A DNA stretch of 21,450 nucleotides, taken from Neisseriales bacterium (GTDB lineage Bacteria > Pseudomonadota > Gammaproteobacteria > Burkholderiales > UBA11063). The notes under the pieces were generated by a model. It did no database searches. It had not been told where the DNA came from and was given only the letters and a program-made list of their open reading frames with translations. This document shows positions 15,812 to 21,450 of this stretch, in pieces (position 1 is the stretch's first letter; each line of letters begins with the position of its first letter). Both the position numbers and the translations under genes were made by a program. The stretch covers positions 1 to 21,450 of the forward strand of contig SSGY01000009.1 in the NCBI GenBank assembly GCA_008017145.1, given 5' to 3'.

Positions 15812-17023
15812 TTAAATAAATATTTCATCTAGCCAGTCATATACAACACAATTTGTAAAACCTAAATTACTAACTTGACAATGGGTATCGGCACCATCTT
15901 TACTTGTAAACTTGTATAGGTGTTTGTGTTTTATATTCTCAACAAAATAATCAAATTGCCTTAATGGTTCACCACCTTCACCATCTCCAATTAAGGCTAA
16001 GGTAGGACAATTTATTAAATCTAATTTTTCAACTATATCAAATTGGTGTAGGTAGTTTATAGTTTCACTCATTAATTTATGCCCAAAACGAAGCAATAAG
16101 TTTGCAGCCTGCTCTTTAAAGCTTGGCAGCATAACATCATCCGGTATATAGGGAATATCATTATAACTAAAATCCTGAAAATTACTACCTTCATTGTCAG
16201 CAAATCCAAGTATGTAAGAACACAGGTTAATAATTGGCGAATTTGCAATCAGCGCTTTCACCCTTGGCTCATAACACGCGGCTCTTGAGGCAAAATAGCC
16301 GCCAAAACTAATGCCCATCAACGCTAACTTATTTAGATCCACCCATTTATATAATCTTTCAATTTCGTCTAATAATATTGTTACAGGTACTTCAAAGTTT
16401 GGTTCAAAATATGTTTGTGGGTTAAATCGCACTGAGTCCATTTGCCCAGGCCCTGCAAAGCAAATTACATTATATCCACGCTCAATTGCGGCAATTCCAT
16501 AACTAATGAACGACTCTTCAAGAGTTCCATCGAATCCACTTATGATTAAGATGGTTTTCCTTAAGATCTTTTCTTTATCCGGAGAAATTATATAATAAGG
16601 TAATTGTTGATTATTATGGGCTATAAAATTGGCTTGAAAGTGATAGGTTGTTAGTTTTAAATAATTAAGAAAACACTCTCTGGACTTTAACCCATATTGT
16701 TTATGCTCTGGTTTATTCGAATGAATGAAATATTCAACCGACCGATAACTATTTGCAGCTTTAAGGAATTGCTCGCTACTACTAATATAATGATGCTTAT
16801 GTAATCTACTAATTGCATCTAACTCTTGATTATTTGCGAGGTTCAAAAATTTATCAACCCATTCATCAGCATCCTCACGCTCCATGCGTGCTATACAGAA
16901 TAGAGTTTCTCCAATTGATGCGCCGCCATAGTTGGCAGAACCAAGCTGTCGCAAAAGCTGAAAATCCATTTCCGCATCATTAAACCCCTTTACCCTAGTT
17001 ATACTTCTTATTGTATTAGCCAT
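15812..17023 (-). CDS. Alpha/beta hydrolase, FrsA/pseudooxynicotine-hydrolase-like
   Basis: A 403-residue cytosolic hydrolase without a signal peptide. The ~140-residue N-terminal part is helical. The alpha/beta core starts near TILIISGFDGTLEESF. The likely triad is Ser239 in the nucleophile elbow GISFGGY, Asp347 (LIGDGEGG) and His381 (GADTHCQ). The oxyanion region is SGFDG, and FAGPGQ is a further family marker. This arrangement resembles 2,6-dihydropseudooxynicotine hydrolase and the DUF1100/FrsA group, which cleave C-C or ester bonds. The substrate is unknown. I chose the ATG at 17021-17023 because GAGGAG (17031-17036) lies 7 bases upstream; an earlier in-frame TTG at 17038 would overlap that site. 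It is sandwiched between two lipoprotein genes, 17 bases after the first and 23 before the second, so it is co-transcribed with them. Confidence 0.8.
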   Translation of the reverse strand: MANTIRSITRVKGFNDAEMDFQLLRQLGSANYGGASIGETLFCIARMEREDADEWVDKFLNLANNQELDAISRLHKHHYISSSEQFLKAANSYRSVEYFIHSNKPEHKQYGLKSRECFLNYLKLTTYHFQANFIAHNNQQLPYYIISPDKEKILRKTILIISGFDGTLEESFISYGIAAIERGYNVICFAGPGQMDSVRFNPQTYFEPNFEVPVTILLDEIERLYKWVDLNKLALMGISFGGYFASRAACYEPRVKALIANSPIINLCSYILGFADNEGSNFQDFSYNDIPYIPDDVMLPSFKEQAANLLLRFGHKLMSETINYLHQFDIVEKLDLINCPTLALIGDGEGGEPLRQFDYFVENIKHKHLYKFTSKDGADTHCQVSNLGFTNCVVYDWLDEIFI

Positions 17024-17040
17024 ACGTGCACTCCTCAATA

Positions 17041-17493
17041 TTAAAAATTAGGCGTAAGCGTATAGGTAAATGAACAGGTACCAAGTGTTGTATTGTTTTG
17101 TGAAAACGATATCGTTTGTGTCGTAGTAAAAATATTATTTGATACGGCACAGTTATTATATGCCTGTACACCTGTAACTCCATCGTTTGATTGGCTATCC
17201 GAAAAACATGGGTTATTATTTAAATTTATTGGAGTTGGAGAACACTGACCATTAGCGTCACATTCTACCCCTGCAGCATTAATTACGATAGGATTACTTG
17301 GAGCAAAACTGTTACTATCACACGTTTCTCCATCTGGAAGAGTACCACTCAAACTATAATTAGAAATTGCAGCGGTATAAAAACCTGCAGTTAAATATTG
17401 TGGGGCTGGAGAGGAACTACTGCTGCCGCCACTATTACATGAAGCTAAAAGAACAGTAGAAGTTAATAATGAAAGTATAAAACGGTTTTTCAT
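17041..17493 (-). CDS. Small secreted lipoprotein, first gene of the thaumatin-domain operon
   Basis: A 150-residue predicted lipoprotein. The signal peptide MKNRFILSLLTSTVLLASC ends in the lipobox LLASC, followed by a Gly/Ser linker like that of the large lipoprotein two genes away. The mature part is Asn/Ser/Thr rich, has about six cysteines (CDSN, ECDANGQC, PCFSD, NNCAV, GTC) and ends TYTLTPNF, so it is probably a small disulfide-bonded beta domain. I recognise no family. The ATG at 17493 has AGGAAA upstream; a preceding TTG in frame is less likely. It is transcribed first, from the promoter at 17588-17618. A fragment similar to its C-terminus lies on the same strand at 18615-18728. Confidence 0.75.
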   Translation of the reverse strand: MKNRFILSLLTSTVLLASCNSGGSSSSSPAPQYLTAGFYTAAISNYSLSGTLPDGETCDSNSFAPSNPIVINAAGVECDANGQCSPTPINLNNNPCFSDSQSNDGVTGVQAYNNCAVSNNIFTTTQTISFSQNNTTLGTCSFTYTLTPNF

Positions 17494-17587
17494 AAAAAAT
17501 TTCCTAATCAAAAAAATTATTTGAATATTGCCTGAATAAATAGGTTAATTATCTTATTTATATTTCAGTGGTTAATTCCACTCCTCC

Positions 17588-17618
17588 ATTATAAAACATC
17601 ACGTAAGGTAATGTTCAA
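17588..17618 (-). promoter_or_regulatory. MerR-type promoter/operator of the lipoprotein operon
   Basis: On the minus strand, TTGAAC (17618-17613) and TATAAT (17593-17588) are separated by 19 bp instead of 17. Between them, slightly overlapping the -35, is an inverted repeat: AACATTAC, 5 bp, GTGATGTT (17615-17595), with one mismatch in 8-bp arms. A 19-bp spacer with a dyad inside it is the hallmark of promoters activated by MerR-family proteins, and a MerR-family gene starts 192 bases away on the other strand. Transcription would start near 17580, giving an ~87-base leader that begins with an AGTGG/CCACT hairpin (17567-17582). Confidence 0.7.
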
Positions 17619-17746
17619 GCACGAAGTAAAAACTATTTTACTAGATTAGTTTTTTATTTCTATAACTACATGCTGAAATAACTATAAATTTTAAATTTAG
17701 CAGGATGATTAAAAAGGTTAAGTATTTATGTTGTTTTTTACAACTG

Positions 17747-17755
17747 TGATATAAT
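17747..17755 (+). promoter_or_regulatory. Extended -10 promoter of the merR-type gene
   Basis: TGATATAAT is a perfect extended -10 (TGn + TATAAT), 54 bases before the regulator's ATG. Just upstream, GTTGT (17730-17734) faces ACAAC (17740-17744), a small dyad that could be an operator. No convincing -35 box is present, which an extended -10 can tolerate. Confidence 0.55.
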
Positions 17756-17809
17756 TTTGATGGCTATTAAAGAAACTAAAGCTGTAATAACTTTATGATT
17801 GGAGTAATC

Positions 17810-18583
17810 ATGACGCAACAATGGAGTGTAAAAGAGTTTTGCAAAATGACTGGTTTATCCATACGAACATTGCATTATTATGACAAACAAGATATTTTAA
17901 CTCCTAGCCATAAGAAAGAAAGTGGTGCTCGTTATTATTCAAATGAAAATTTTTTAACTGTTCAACAAATCATCACTTTAAAGTATGCGGGTTTTAATTT
18001 AAAACAGATTAAACAAATTTTAACTATACCTGGGTTTAATTTTCTGAAATCACTACAATTACAAGAGCATATTTTACTCGACAATATTGCGCAACTTAAT
18101 AAAGGTATAGTTATCGTTAAAAAAGGAATTGAGCAATACACTAAAACTGGTAATATTGAATGGAGTACCATGAGTAAAATGCTAAAAGTATTTAGGGTCT
18201 CGCATAATGATCTAACTAAAAAATGGTCAGAACGTAATTTTTCAACTGAAGAGCGTAAATTTTTCGGTGATAAAGTGTTCCAAAAAATTAAAGTTGATTA
18301 TACTCAGCCATGGATAGATCTATTTACCCAAGCGACCATAGCTTTAAAACAAGGCAAAGATCCATACTCTCCAGAAATACAGTTATTAGCCCAGAAATGG
18401 ATAGATTTATGGATAGAAATGTCCCAGAAACAATATTCTAACAACCCAGAATTAGCAAATAAGATGTGGGAGTTAATGAAGTCTGGAGATATTCCAAATG
18501 GATTAATTGAGGGATATGATCATGAAGTCATTTTATATATGAATAGCGCCATGGAGTATCTTGAAAAATCTTTAAAAAGTTAG
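17810..18583 (+). CDS. MerR-family transcriptional regulator with TipAS-like effector domain
   Basis: A 257-residue regulator. Residues ~5-75 are a MerR winged HTH: VKEFCKMTGLSIRTLHYYD, then the wing GARYYS and the helix TLKYAGFNLKQIKQIL. A dimerisation helix spans ~76-115. The C-terminal part (~140-255) resembles the TipAS antibiotic-binding domain: NFSTEERKFFGDKVF, then helices with SPEIQLLAQKWIDLWIEM and NKMWELMKSGD. TipAL-type proteins bind small ligands such as thiopeptides and activate promoters with 19-bp spacers. The ATG at 17810 is chosen for GGAGT just upstream over the in-frame ATG at 17795, which precedes that site. It is divergent from the lipoprotein operon, whose promoter has MerR geometry, so it probably controls it. 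There is no cysteine set typical of metal sensors. Confidence 0.85.
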   Translation: MTQQWSVKEFCKMTGLSIRTLHYYDKQDILTPSHKKESGARYYSNENFLTVQQIITLKYAGFNLKQIKQILTIPGFNFLKSLQLQEHILLDNIAQLNKGIVIVKKGIEQYTKTGNIEWSTMSKMLKVFRVSHNDLTKKWSERNFSTEERKFFGDKVFQKIKVDYTQPWIDLFTQATIALKQGKDPYSPEIQLLAQKWIDLWIEMSQKQYSNNPELANKMWELMKSGDIPNGLIEGYDHEVILYMNSAMEYLEKSLKS

Positions 18584-18614
18584 CTAAATATGTGATTCCA
18601 AAAACATCTCTGCA

Positions 18615-18728
18615 TTATTGTAGAACAGGTGTCAGTGTAACTGTACCTGTACAACTAAATGGTGTATTATTAACTGTAATTGATAAATTGTTAGTTGCTG
18701 TAAATACATTAGTTGCTGAATTTATTGC
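18615..18728 (-). pseudogene. C-terminal fragment of a small lipoprotein paralogue
   Basis: The minus strand has 37 sense codons and a stop. The residues NVFTATNNLSITVNNTP then SCTGTVTLTPVLQ align with the end of the small lipoprotein (NIFTTTQTISFSQNNTT then TCSFTYTLTPNF): shared N-x-FT-x-T, NNT, Cys and TLTP just before the stop. An in-frame stop at 18729-18731 closes the frame upstream, so the N-terminus and signal peptide are missing. The overlapping + strand reading of 62 codons has no recognisable content and I treat it as a shadow. It lies just after merR, on the side opposite the intact gene. Confidence 0.55.
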
Positions 18729-18732
18729 TTAC

Positions 18733-18739
18733 CCTCCTT
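18733..18739 (-). promoter_or_regulatory. Orphan Shine-Dalgarno beside the lipoprotein fragment
   Basis: AAGGAGG (minus strand) stands a few bases before the fragment at 18615-18728 with no ATG, GTG or TTG at proper spacing. It fits an internal deletion that kept the 5' leader and the last codons of a gene. Confidence 0.3.
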
Positions 18740-18845
18740 ATAAATTGAGTTTAATAACCACATTTATCATAATTAACTGATATAATAACCTATAATATAG
18801 CAGACATTTTACGACAATTTTCACATAGCTATAAAACTAACACCC

Positions 18846-18873
18846 ATTATAATTCATTGAGTTTAGACAACAA
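18846..18873 (-). promoter_or_regulatory. Possible minus-strand promoter left from the decayed lipoprotein gene
   Basis: On the minus strand TTGTTG (18873-18868), a 16-bp spacer and TATAAT (18851-18846) point toward the orphan Shine-Dalgarno and the fragment. The surrounding ~190-base gap before the radical SAM gene is AT-rich and shows no other gene. Confidence 0.35.
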
Positions 18874-18967
18874 ACCCCTAGCATGATTTAACTACCACAC
18901 AAACTTTCCTATCTAGTAAAATCACTTCTGAAATTAAAATTAAGCACACAGGTTTTAAAAAATAACT

Positions 18968-19816
18968 ATGACTAAAATTAGCCTATTAACTTTTAGTGAC
19001 CATTCCCGCCACTTTAAAGAATGTATCTATGTTTATCCAGTCGTATCCCGCCGAGCTCAAGGTGTATCACTCGGGATTAACCTAAATATCAATAATGCTT
19101 GTAACTGGCGTTGTGTTTACTGTCAAGTTGAAGGTTTGGTGCGTGGCAAGCCAGATAGAATTGATCTGGCTAAACTAGAACATGAGCTTGATGTGATGCT
19201 TGAATGGATTATTCATGGTGATTTCATCATAACTCATGCACCAGATGGATTGCAACGCTTTAATGATATTTGCTTATCTGGAAATGGTGAATCAACATTA
19301 TCCAAAGATTTCGTTGCAGTTACCCAAATTATTGCAAGGCTACGTAAAAAATACCAGATTGGGTCTGAGGTAAAAACCATTCTAATCAGTAATGGTAGCG
19401 AAATGCATTTACCTGCAACCCAAGAAGGGTTAAAAATCATTGCTAAAAACAATGGTGAACTATGGTTTAAGATTGATAGAGTTAGCCCCGAAGGAATTTC
19501 AGAGGTTAATCAAGTAAATTTACATCTGGATGGTATTCTGGAACGTCTAAAAATAGCATCAGATATATGCCCGACATGGATACAAAGCTGCTGGTTTAAA
19601 ACTACAAATATCAACCCATCAAAAGAAGAAGTAGATAATTTTATTGAGCTAATTTATAATATTCGTCAAATGATTAAAGGCGTTTTACTTTACTCAACTG
19701 CTCGTAATCCGGCACTTCCTGAAGGAAATAATATAAGCCAGGTTAGTATAGACTTTCTTGCCGAGATGGCAAATCGGATAAAAAATTTTGCTATCGAAGT
19801 GAAATACTACCAATAG
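18968..19816 (+). CDS. Radical SAM protein (COG0731-like)
   Basis: A 282-residue radical SAM enzyme. The [4Fe-4S] ligands are Cys45, Cys49 and Cys52 (ACNWRCVYCQ, CxxxCxxC). The GGE-like SAM motif is SGNGEST (~residues 100-106). The core barrel continues through TILISNGSEM and FKIDRVSPEGI. No SPASM or B12 domain is visible. It is nearest in feel to the COG0731 group related to wybutosine-synthesis TYW1, but the substrate is unknown. The ribosome binding site is poor (AGGT about 13 bases upstream). The gene stands alone: 254 bases without a + strand gene follow it. Confidence 0.8.
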   Translation: MTKISLLTFSDHSRHFKECIYVYPVVSRRAQGVSLGINLNINNACNWRCVYCQVEGLVRGKPDRIDLAKLEHELDVMLEWIIHGDFIITHAPDGLQRFNDICLSGNGESTLSKDFVAVTQIIARLRKKYQIGSEVKTILISNGSEMHLPATQEGLKIIAKNNGELWFKIDRVSPEGISEVNQVNLHLDGILERLKIASDICPTWIQSCWFKTTNINPSKEEVDNFIELIYNIRQMIKGVLLYSTARNPALPEGNNISQVSIDFLAEMANRIKNFAIEVKYYQ

Positions 19817-19830
19817 AATAAGATATTTAC

Positions 19831-19890
19831 CTAACCAAAAAACATTAAGCCGATGGCGAAACAAAGCAATATATTAAGAATTTCTGTCAT
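19831..19890 (-). CDS. Candidate 19-residue hydrophobic peptide
   Basis: On the minus strand an ATG with AGGA 6 bases upstream opens a short frame encoding MTEILNILLCFAIGLMFFG and TAG. The peptide would be one short membrane helix, similar in size and character to Ibs-type type I toxins or to small accessory subunits of membrane complexes. It lies in the gap between the convergent end of the radical SAM gene and the hairpin at 19909-19931. There is no homology evidence, so it may be chance. Confidence 0.3.
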   Translation of the reverse strand: MTEILNILLCFAIGLMFFG

Positions 19891-19908
19891 GATTAATCCT
19901 GTGAAAAA

Positions 19909-19931
19909 GGTGTGTTATAAATTAACACACC
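19909..19931 (-). terminator. Perfect 9-bp hairpin with T-tract on the minus strand
   Basis: GGTGTGTTA and TAACACACC are exact reverse complements around a 5-nt loop. On the minus strand TTTTT follows directly (19908-19904), the form of an intrinsic terminator. No recognised minus-strand gene precedes it. It could end a small RNA from about 19975, or act as an attenuator 14 bases before the peptide ORF's AUG. The rest of the 254-base gap contains an IS-end-like stretch near 20006-20018. Confidence 0.5.
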
Positions 19932-20070
19932 GGGAATAGTGGCAAGCAGGATTGTAAAACCTCTGCCAGCCTGAATTATGCAATATCATAAAAACTATTG
20001 TTAGTCCAATTTAGTGGAGTACAATATCATCTGAATATCAGATAAACCTAAACATGGAGCGTATAATTAA

Positions 20071-21408
20071 ATGACTATAGAAATAACTTTGCTTAATCCT
20101 GAACTGATTCAAACAGGATTATTAATCAATGGTAAATGGATTAATACAAACCGTGATTTATTTCCAGTGTTTAATCCAGCAACCAGCGAAGAAATCTGCA
20201 AAATTAGTATAGCAACTGAAGACGACTTGTTATCTACAGTTAACTCTGCTCAGCTCGCAATGAAAGAATGGCAAAAATATACAGCTAAGGAGCGCGGTAA
20301 AATAATCAAGACTTGGGGTGAACTAATCACTATCAATGCAGATGATTTAGCCAAAATTTTGACGCTTGAGCAGGGAAAACCACTAACAGAAGCCAAAGGC
20401 GAAATTCTTTATGGTGCCAGCTATTTTGAATGGTATGCTGAGGAGGCAAAACGTATTTATGGTGAAACTATCCCCGCAAATCAGCCTAAGCAAAAAATAA
20501 CGGTGCAATACGAGCCAGTAGGGGTTTGTGCCGCAATTACTCCATGGAACTTTCCCAATGCAATGCTTGCAAGAAAAATAGCACCTGCAATTGCAGCTGG
20601 ATGTGCCATGATCGCCAAACCTGCTAGCCAAACACCATTATCAGCAAATGCCCTCGCCTATCTTGGGTTAAAGGCAGGCATACCTGCGGGACTATTAAAT
20701 GTCATTCATGGACACAGTGGGCAAATTGGTGAATTTTTCTGTTCCAACCCAGCCATCCGAAAATTAACCTTTACTGGCTCTACTGAAGTCGGTGTCTGGC
20801 TTTACCAAAATTGTGCGAATACAATGAAAAAAATGTCCCTAGAATTAGGCGGTAATGCTCCATTAATTGTTTTTGAAGATGCCGATATTGACATTGCAGT
20901 TGAGGGCATTATAAAAAGTAAGTTTAGAAATAGTGGTCAAACCTGTGTCTGCTCAAACCGGATTTTTATTCATAATTCAATCAAGAACACCGTAATTGAA
21001 AAGCTACGAATCGAAATTGCTAAATTAAAGCAATTACTAAAACCAGGTGGTAAGATTTTATTACAAACTATTACTATTTCTGATGATTTATTTAAAAGTT
21101 ACGCTAAGCAGTCTGATATGATTCGTACTTTTATTTTTCCCGGTGGTATGCTCCCTAGTGAGAAATCTTTGGCGCGAGAGTTAGATAAATGCGGATTGAA
21201 ATGTTCTGAGATTTTTCGCTTTGGGAAAGATTATGCAACTACTTTACAAATTTGGTTGAAGCAGTTTAAGCATAAATTGGAATTAATTTTACAACTTGGA
21301 TTTGATGAGGAGTTTGCTAGAATGTGGGAATTTTATTTAGCAGCTTGTAGCGCAGGTTTTATTTCTGAGAGAATTAATGTTGTTCAAATGGAGATTGTTC
21401 ATGCTTAA
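20071..21408 (+). CDS. In-frame chimera: aldehyde dehydrogenase N-terminus fused to cyclopropane-fatty-acid synthase C-terminus
   Basis: Residues 1 to ~317 match a succinate-semialdehyde-type (GabD-like) aldehyde dehydrogenase: INGKWI, FNPATSEEI, ITPWNFPNAMLARKIAPA with Asn160, FTGSTEVG, catalytic Glu258 (LELGGNAP) and nucleophile Cys292 (GQTCVCSNRIF). The family needs ~480 residues, and the last ~160, with the EExFGP motif and the oligomerisation strand, are missing. From ~318 the protein becomes the end of a CFA-synthase-like SAM methyltransferase: LKPGGKILLQTITI, DMIRTFIFPGGMLPS, FGKDYATTL, FYLAACSAGF and VVQMEIVHA at the C-terminus, with the SAM-binding half absent. Neither half should be active alone. 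GGAG lies 11 bases before the ATG. It overlaps the next gene by 8 bases, the normal layout for CFA-synthase genes, so the right half is in its native context. Confidence 0.85.
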   Translation: MTIEITLLNPELIQTGLLINGKWINTNRDLFPVFNPATSEEICKISIATEDDLLSTVNSAQLAMKEWQKYTAKERGKIIKTWGELITINADDLAKILTLEQGKPLTEAKGEILYGASYFEWYAEEAKRIYGETIPANQPKQKITVQYEPVGVCAAITPWNFPNAMLARKIAPAIAAGCAMIAKPASQTPLSANALAYLGLKAGIPAGLLNVIHGHSGQIGEFFCSNPAIRKLTFTGSTEVGVWLYQNCANTMKKMSLELGGNAPLIVFEDADIDIAVEGIIKSKFRNSGQTCVCSNRIFIHNSIKNTVIEKLRIEIAKLKQLLKPGGKILLQTITISDDLFKSYAKQSDMIRTFIFPGGMLPSEKSLARELDKCGLKCSEIFRFGKDYATTLQIWLKQFKHKLELILQLGFDEEFARMWEFYLAACSAGFISERINVVQMEIVHA

Positions 21409-21450
21409 ATTAAAGAGATGGATATTATTTAGCATAGCATTAGCATGTAA
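21401..21450 (+). CDS. Start of a lipoprotein gene (possibly DUF3833), cut by the window edge
   Basis: An ATG at 21401 overlaps the preceding stop by 8 bases. The 16 visible codons, MLKLKRWILFSIALAC, form a lipoprotein signal peptide ending in a lipobox Cys. In gammaproteobacterial clusters, a CFA-synthase-like gene is often followed by a DUF3833 lipoprotein gene, so that identity is likely by context. No more of the gene is visible. Confidence 0.55.
   Translation, partial: MLKLKRWILFSIALAC

Noticed and set aside
18592..18780. A 62-codon + strand open frame after merR
   Set aside because: No recognisable content. The minus strand of the same DNA matches the small lipoprotein's C-terminus, which explains the open frame.
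20071..21408. The ALDH-CFA protein as a designed bifunctional enzyme
   Set aside because: Both parts are truncated inside their catalytic folds: ALDH lacks its last third and CFA lacks its SAM-binding half. A working fusion is therefore unlikely.
1..21450. CRISPR array, tRNA or rRNA genes
   Set aside because: No regularly spaced repeats, no tRNA cloverleaf landmarks and no rRNA-like tracts were noticed by eye. A covariance-model scan was not possible.

Overview
The window looks like a low-GC Gram-negative bacterium, most plausibly a gamma- or betaproteobacterium. The reasons are two lipoproteins with bacterial lipoboxes, an IS3-type insertion-sequence remnant, a cyclopropane-fatty-acid-synthase/lipoprotein arrangement at the right edge, and a palindrome of the Neisseria dRS3 form (ATTCCC-N8-GGGAAT). 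I cannot name the species.

Left half (1-12.6 kb). After the tail of a LuxR-type HTH protein comes a purine nucleotide biosynthesis cluster on the + strand: purL, then three accessory genes (a DUF4160/DUF2442 pair and a coiled-coil J-domain protein), then the tightly packed purC-purF-purM-purN. Together these cover PRPP to phosphoribosylamine (PurF), formylation of GAR (PurN), FGAR to FGAM (PurL), AIR (PurM) and SAICAR (PurC). Sequence type and gene order resemble Firmicutes more than typical Proteobacteria: long clade-II PurL, Fe-S PurF with a propeptide, and order L/C/F/M/N. Next come a broken aminoglycoside (streptomycin-type) phosphotransferase gene, a small antibiotic-biosynthesis-monooxygenase-fold protein, a Dph6-like ATP pyrophosphatase, an unrecognised short gene, and an IS3-family transposase remnant with one terminal repeat.

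Centre (12.6-18.7 kb). A three-gene minus-strand operon encodes a small lipoprotein, a cytosolic alpha/beta hydrolase and a 1044-aa lipoprotein. The large lipoprotein has six Ig-like repeats, each with a Cys pair, followed by a C-terminal thaumatin-like domain. A MerR/TipAS-type regulator gene lies divergently. The operon promoter has the MerR layout: a 19-bp spacer between -35 and -10 holding an 8-5-8 dyad. On the far side of merR lies a 37-codon minus-strand fragment resembling the C-terminus of the small lipoprotein, so the locus may have been duplicated and then decayed. This inducible surface-protein locus is the best candidate for an undescribed system in the window.

Right end (18.9-21.45 kb). 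A radical SAM protein is followed by a 254-bp gap holding a 9-bp perfect hairpin with a T-tract (minus strand), a 19-aa hydrophobic ORF and an IS-end-like scar. Then comes an in-frame chimera: the first ~317 residues of a succinate-semialdehyde-type aldehyde dehydrogenase joined to the last ~128 residues of a cyclopropane-fatty-acid synthase-like methyltransferase. It overlaps the start of a further lipoprotein gene cut by the window edge. No tRNA, rRNA or CRISPR array was seen.
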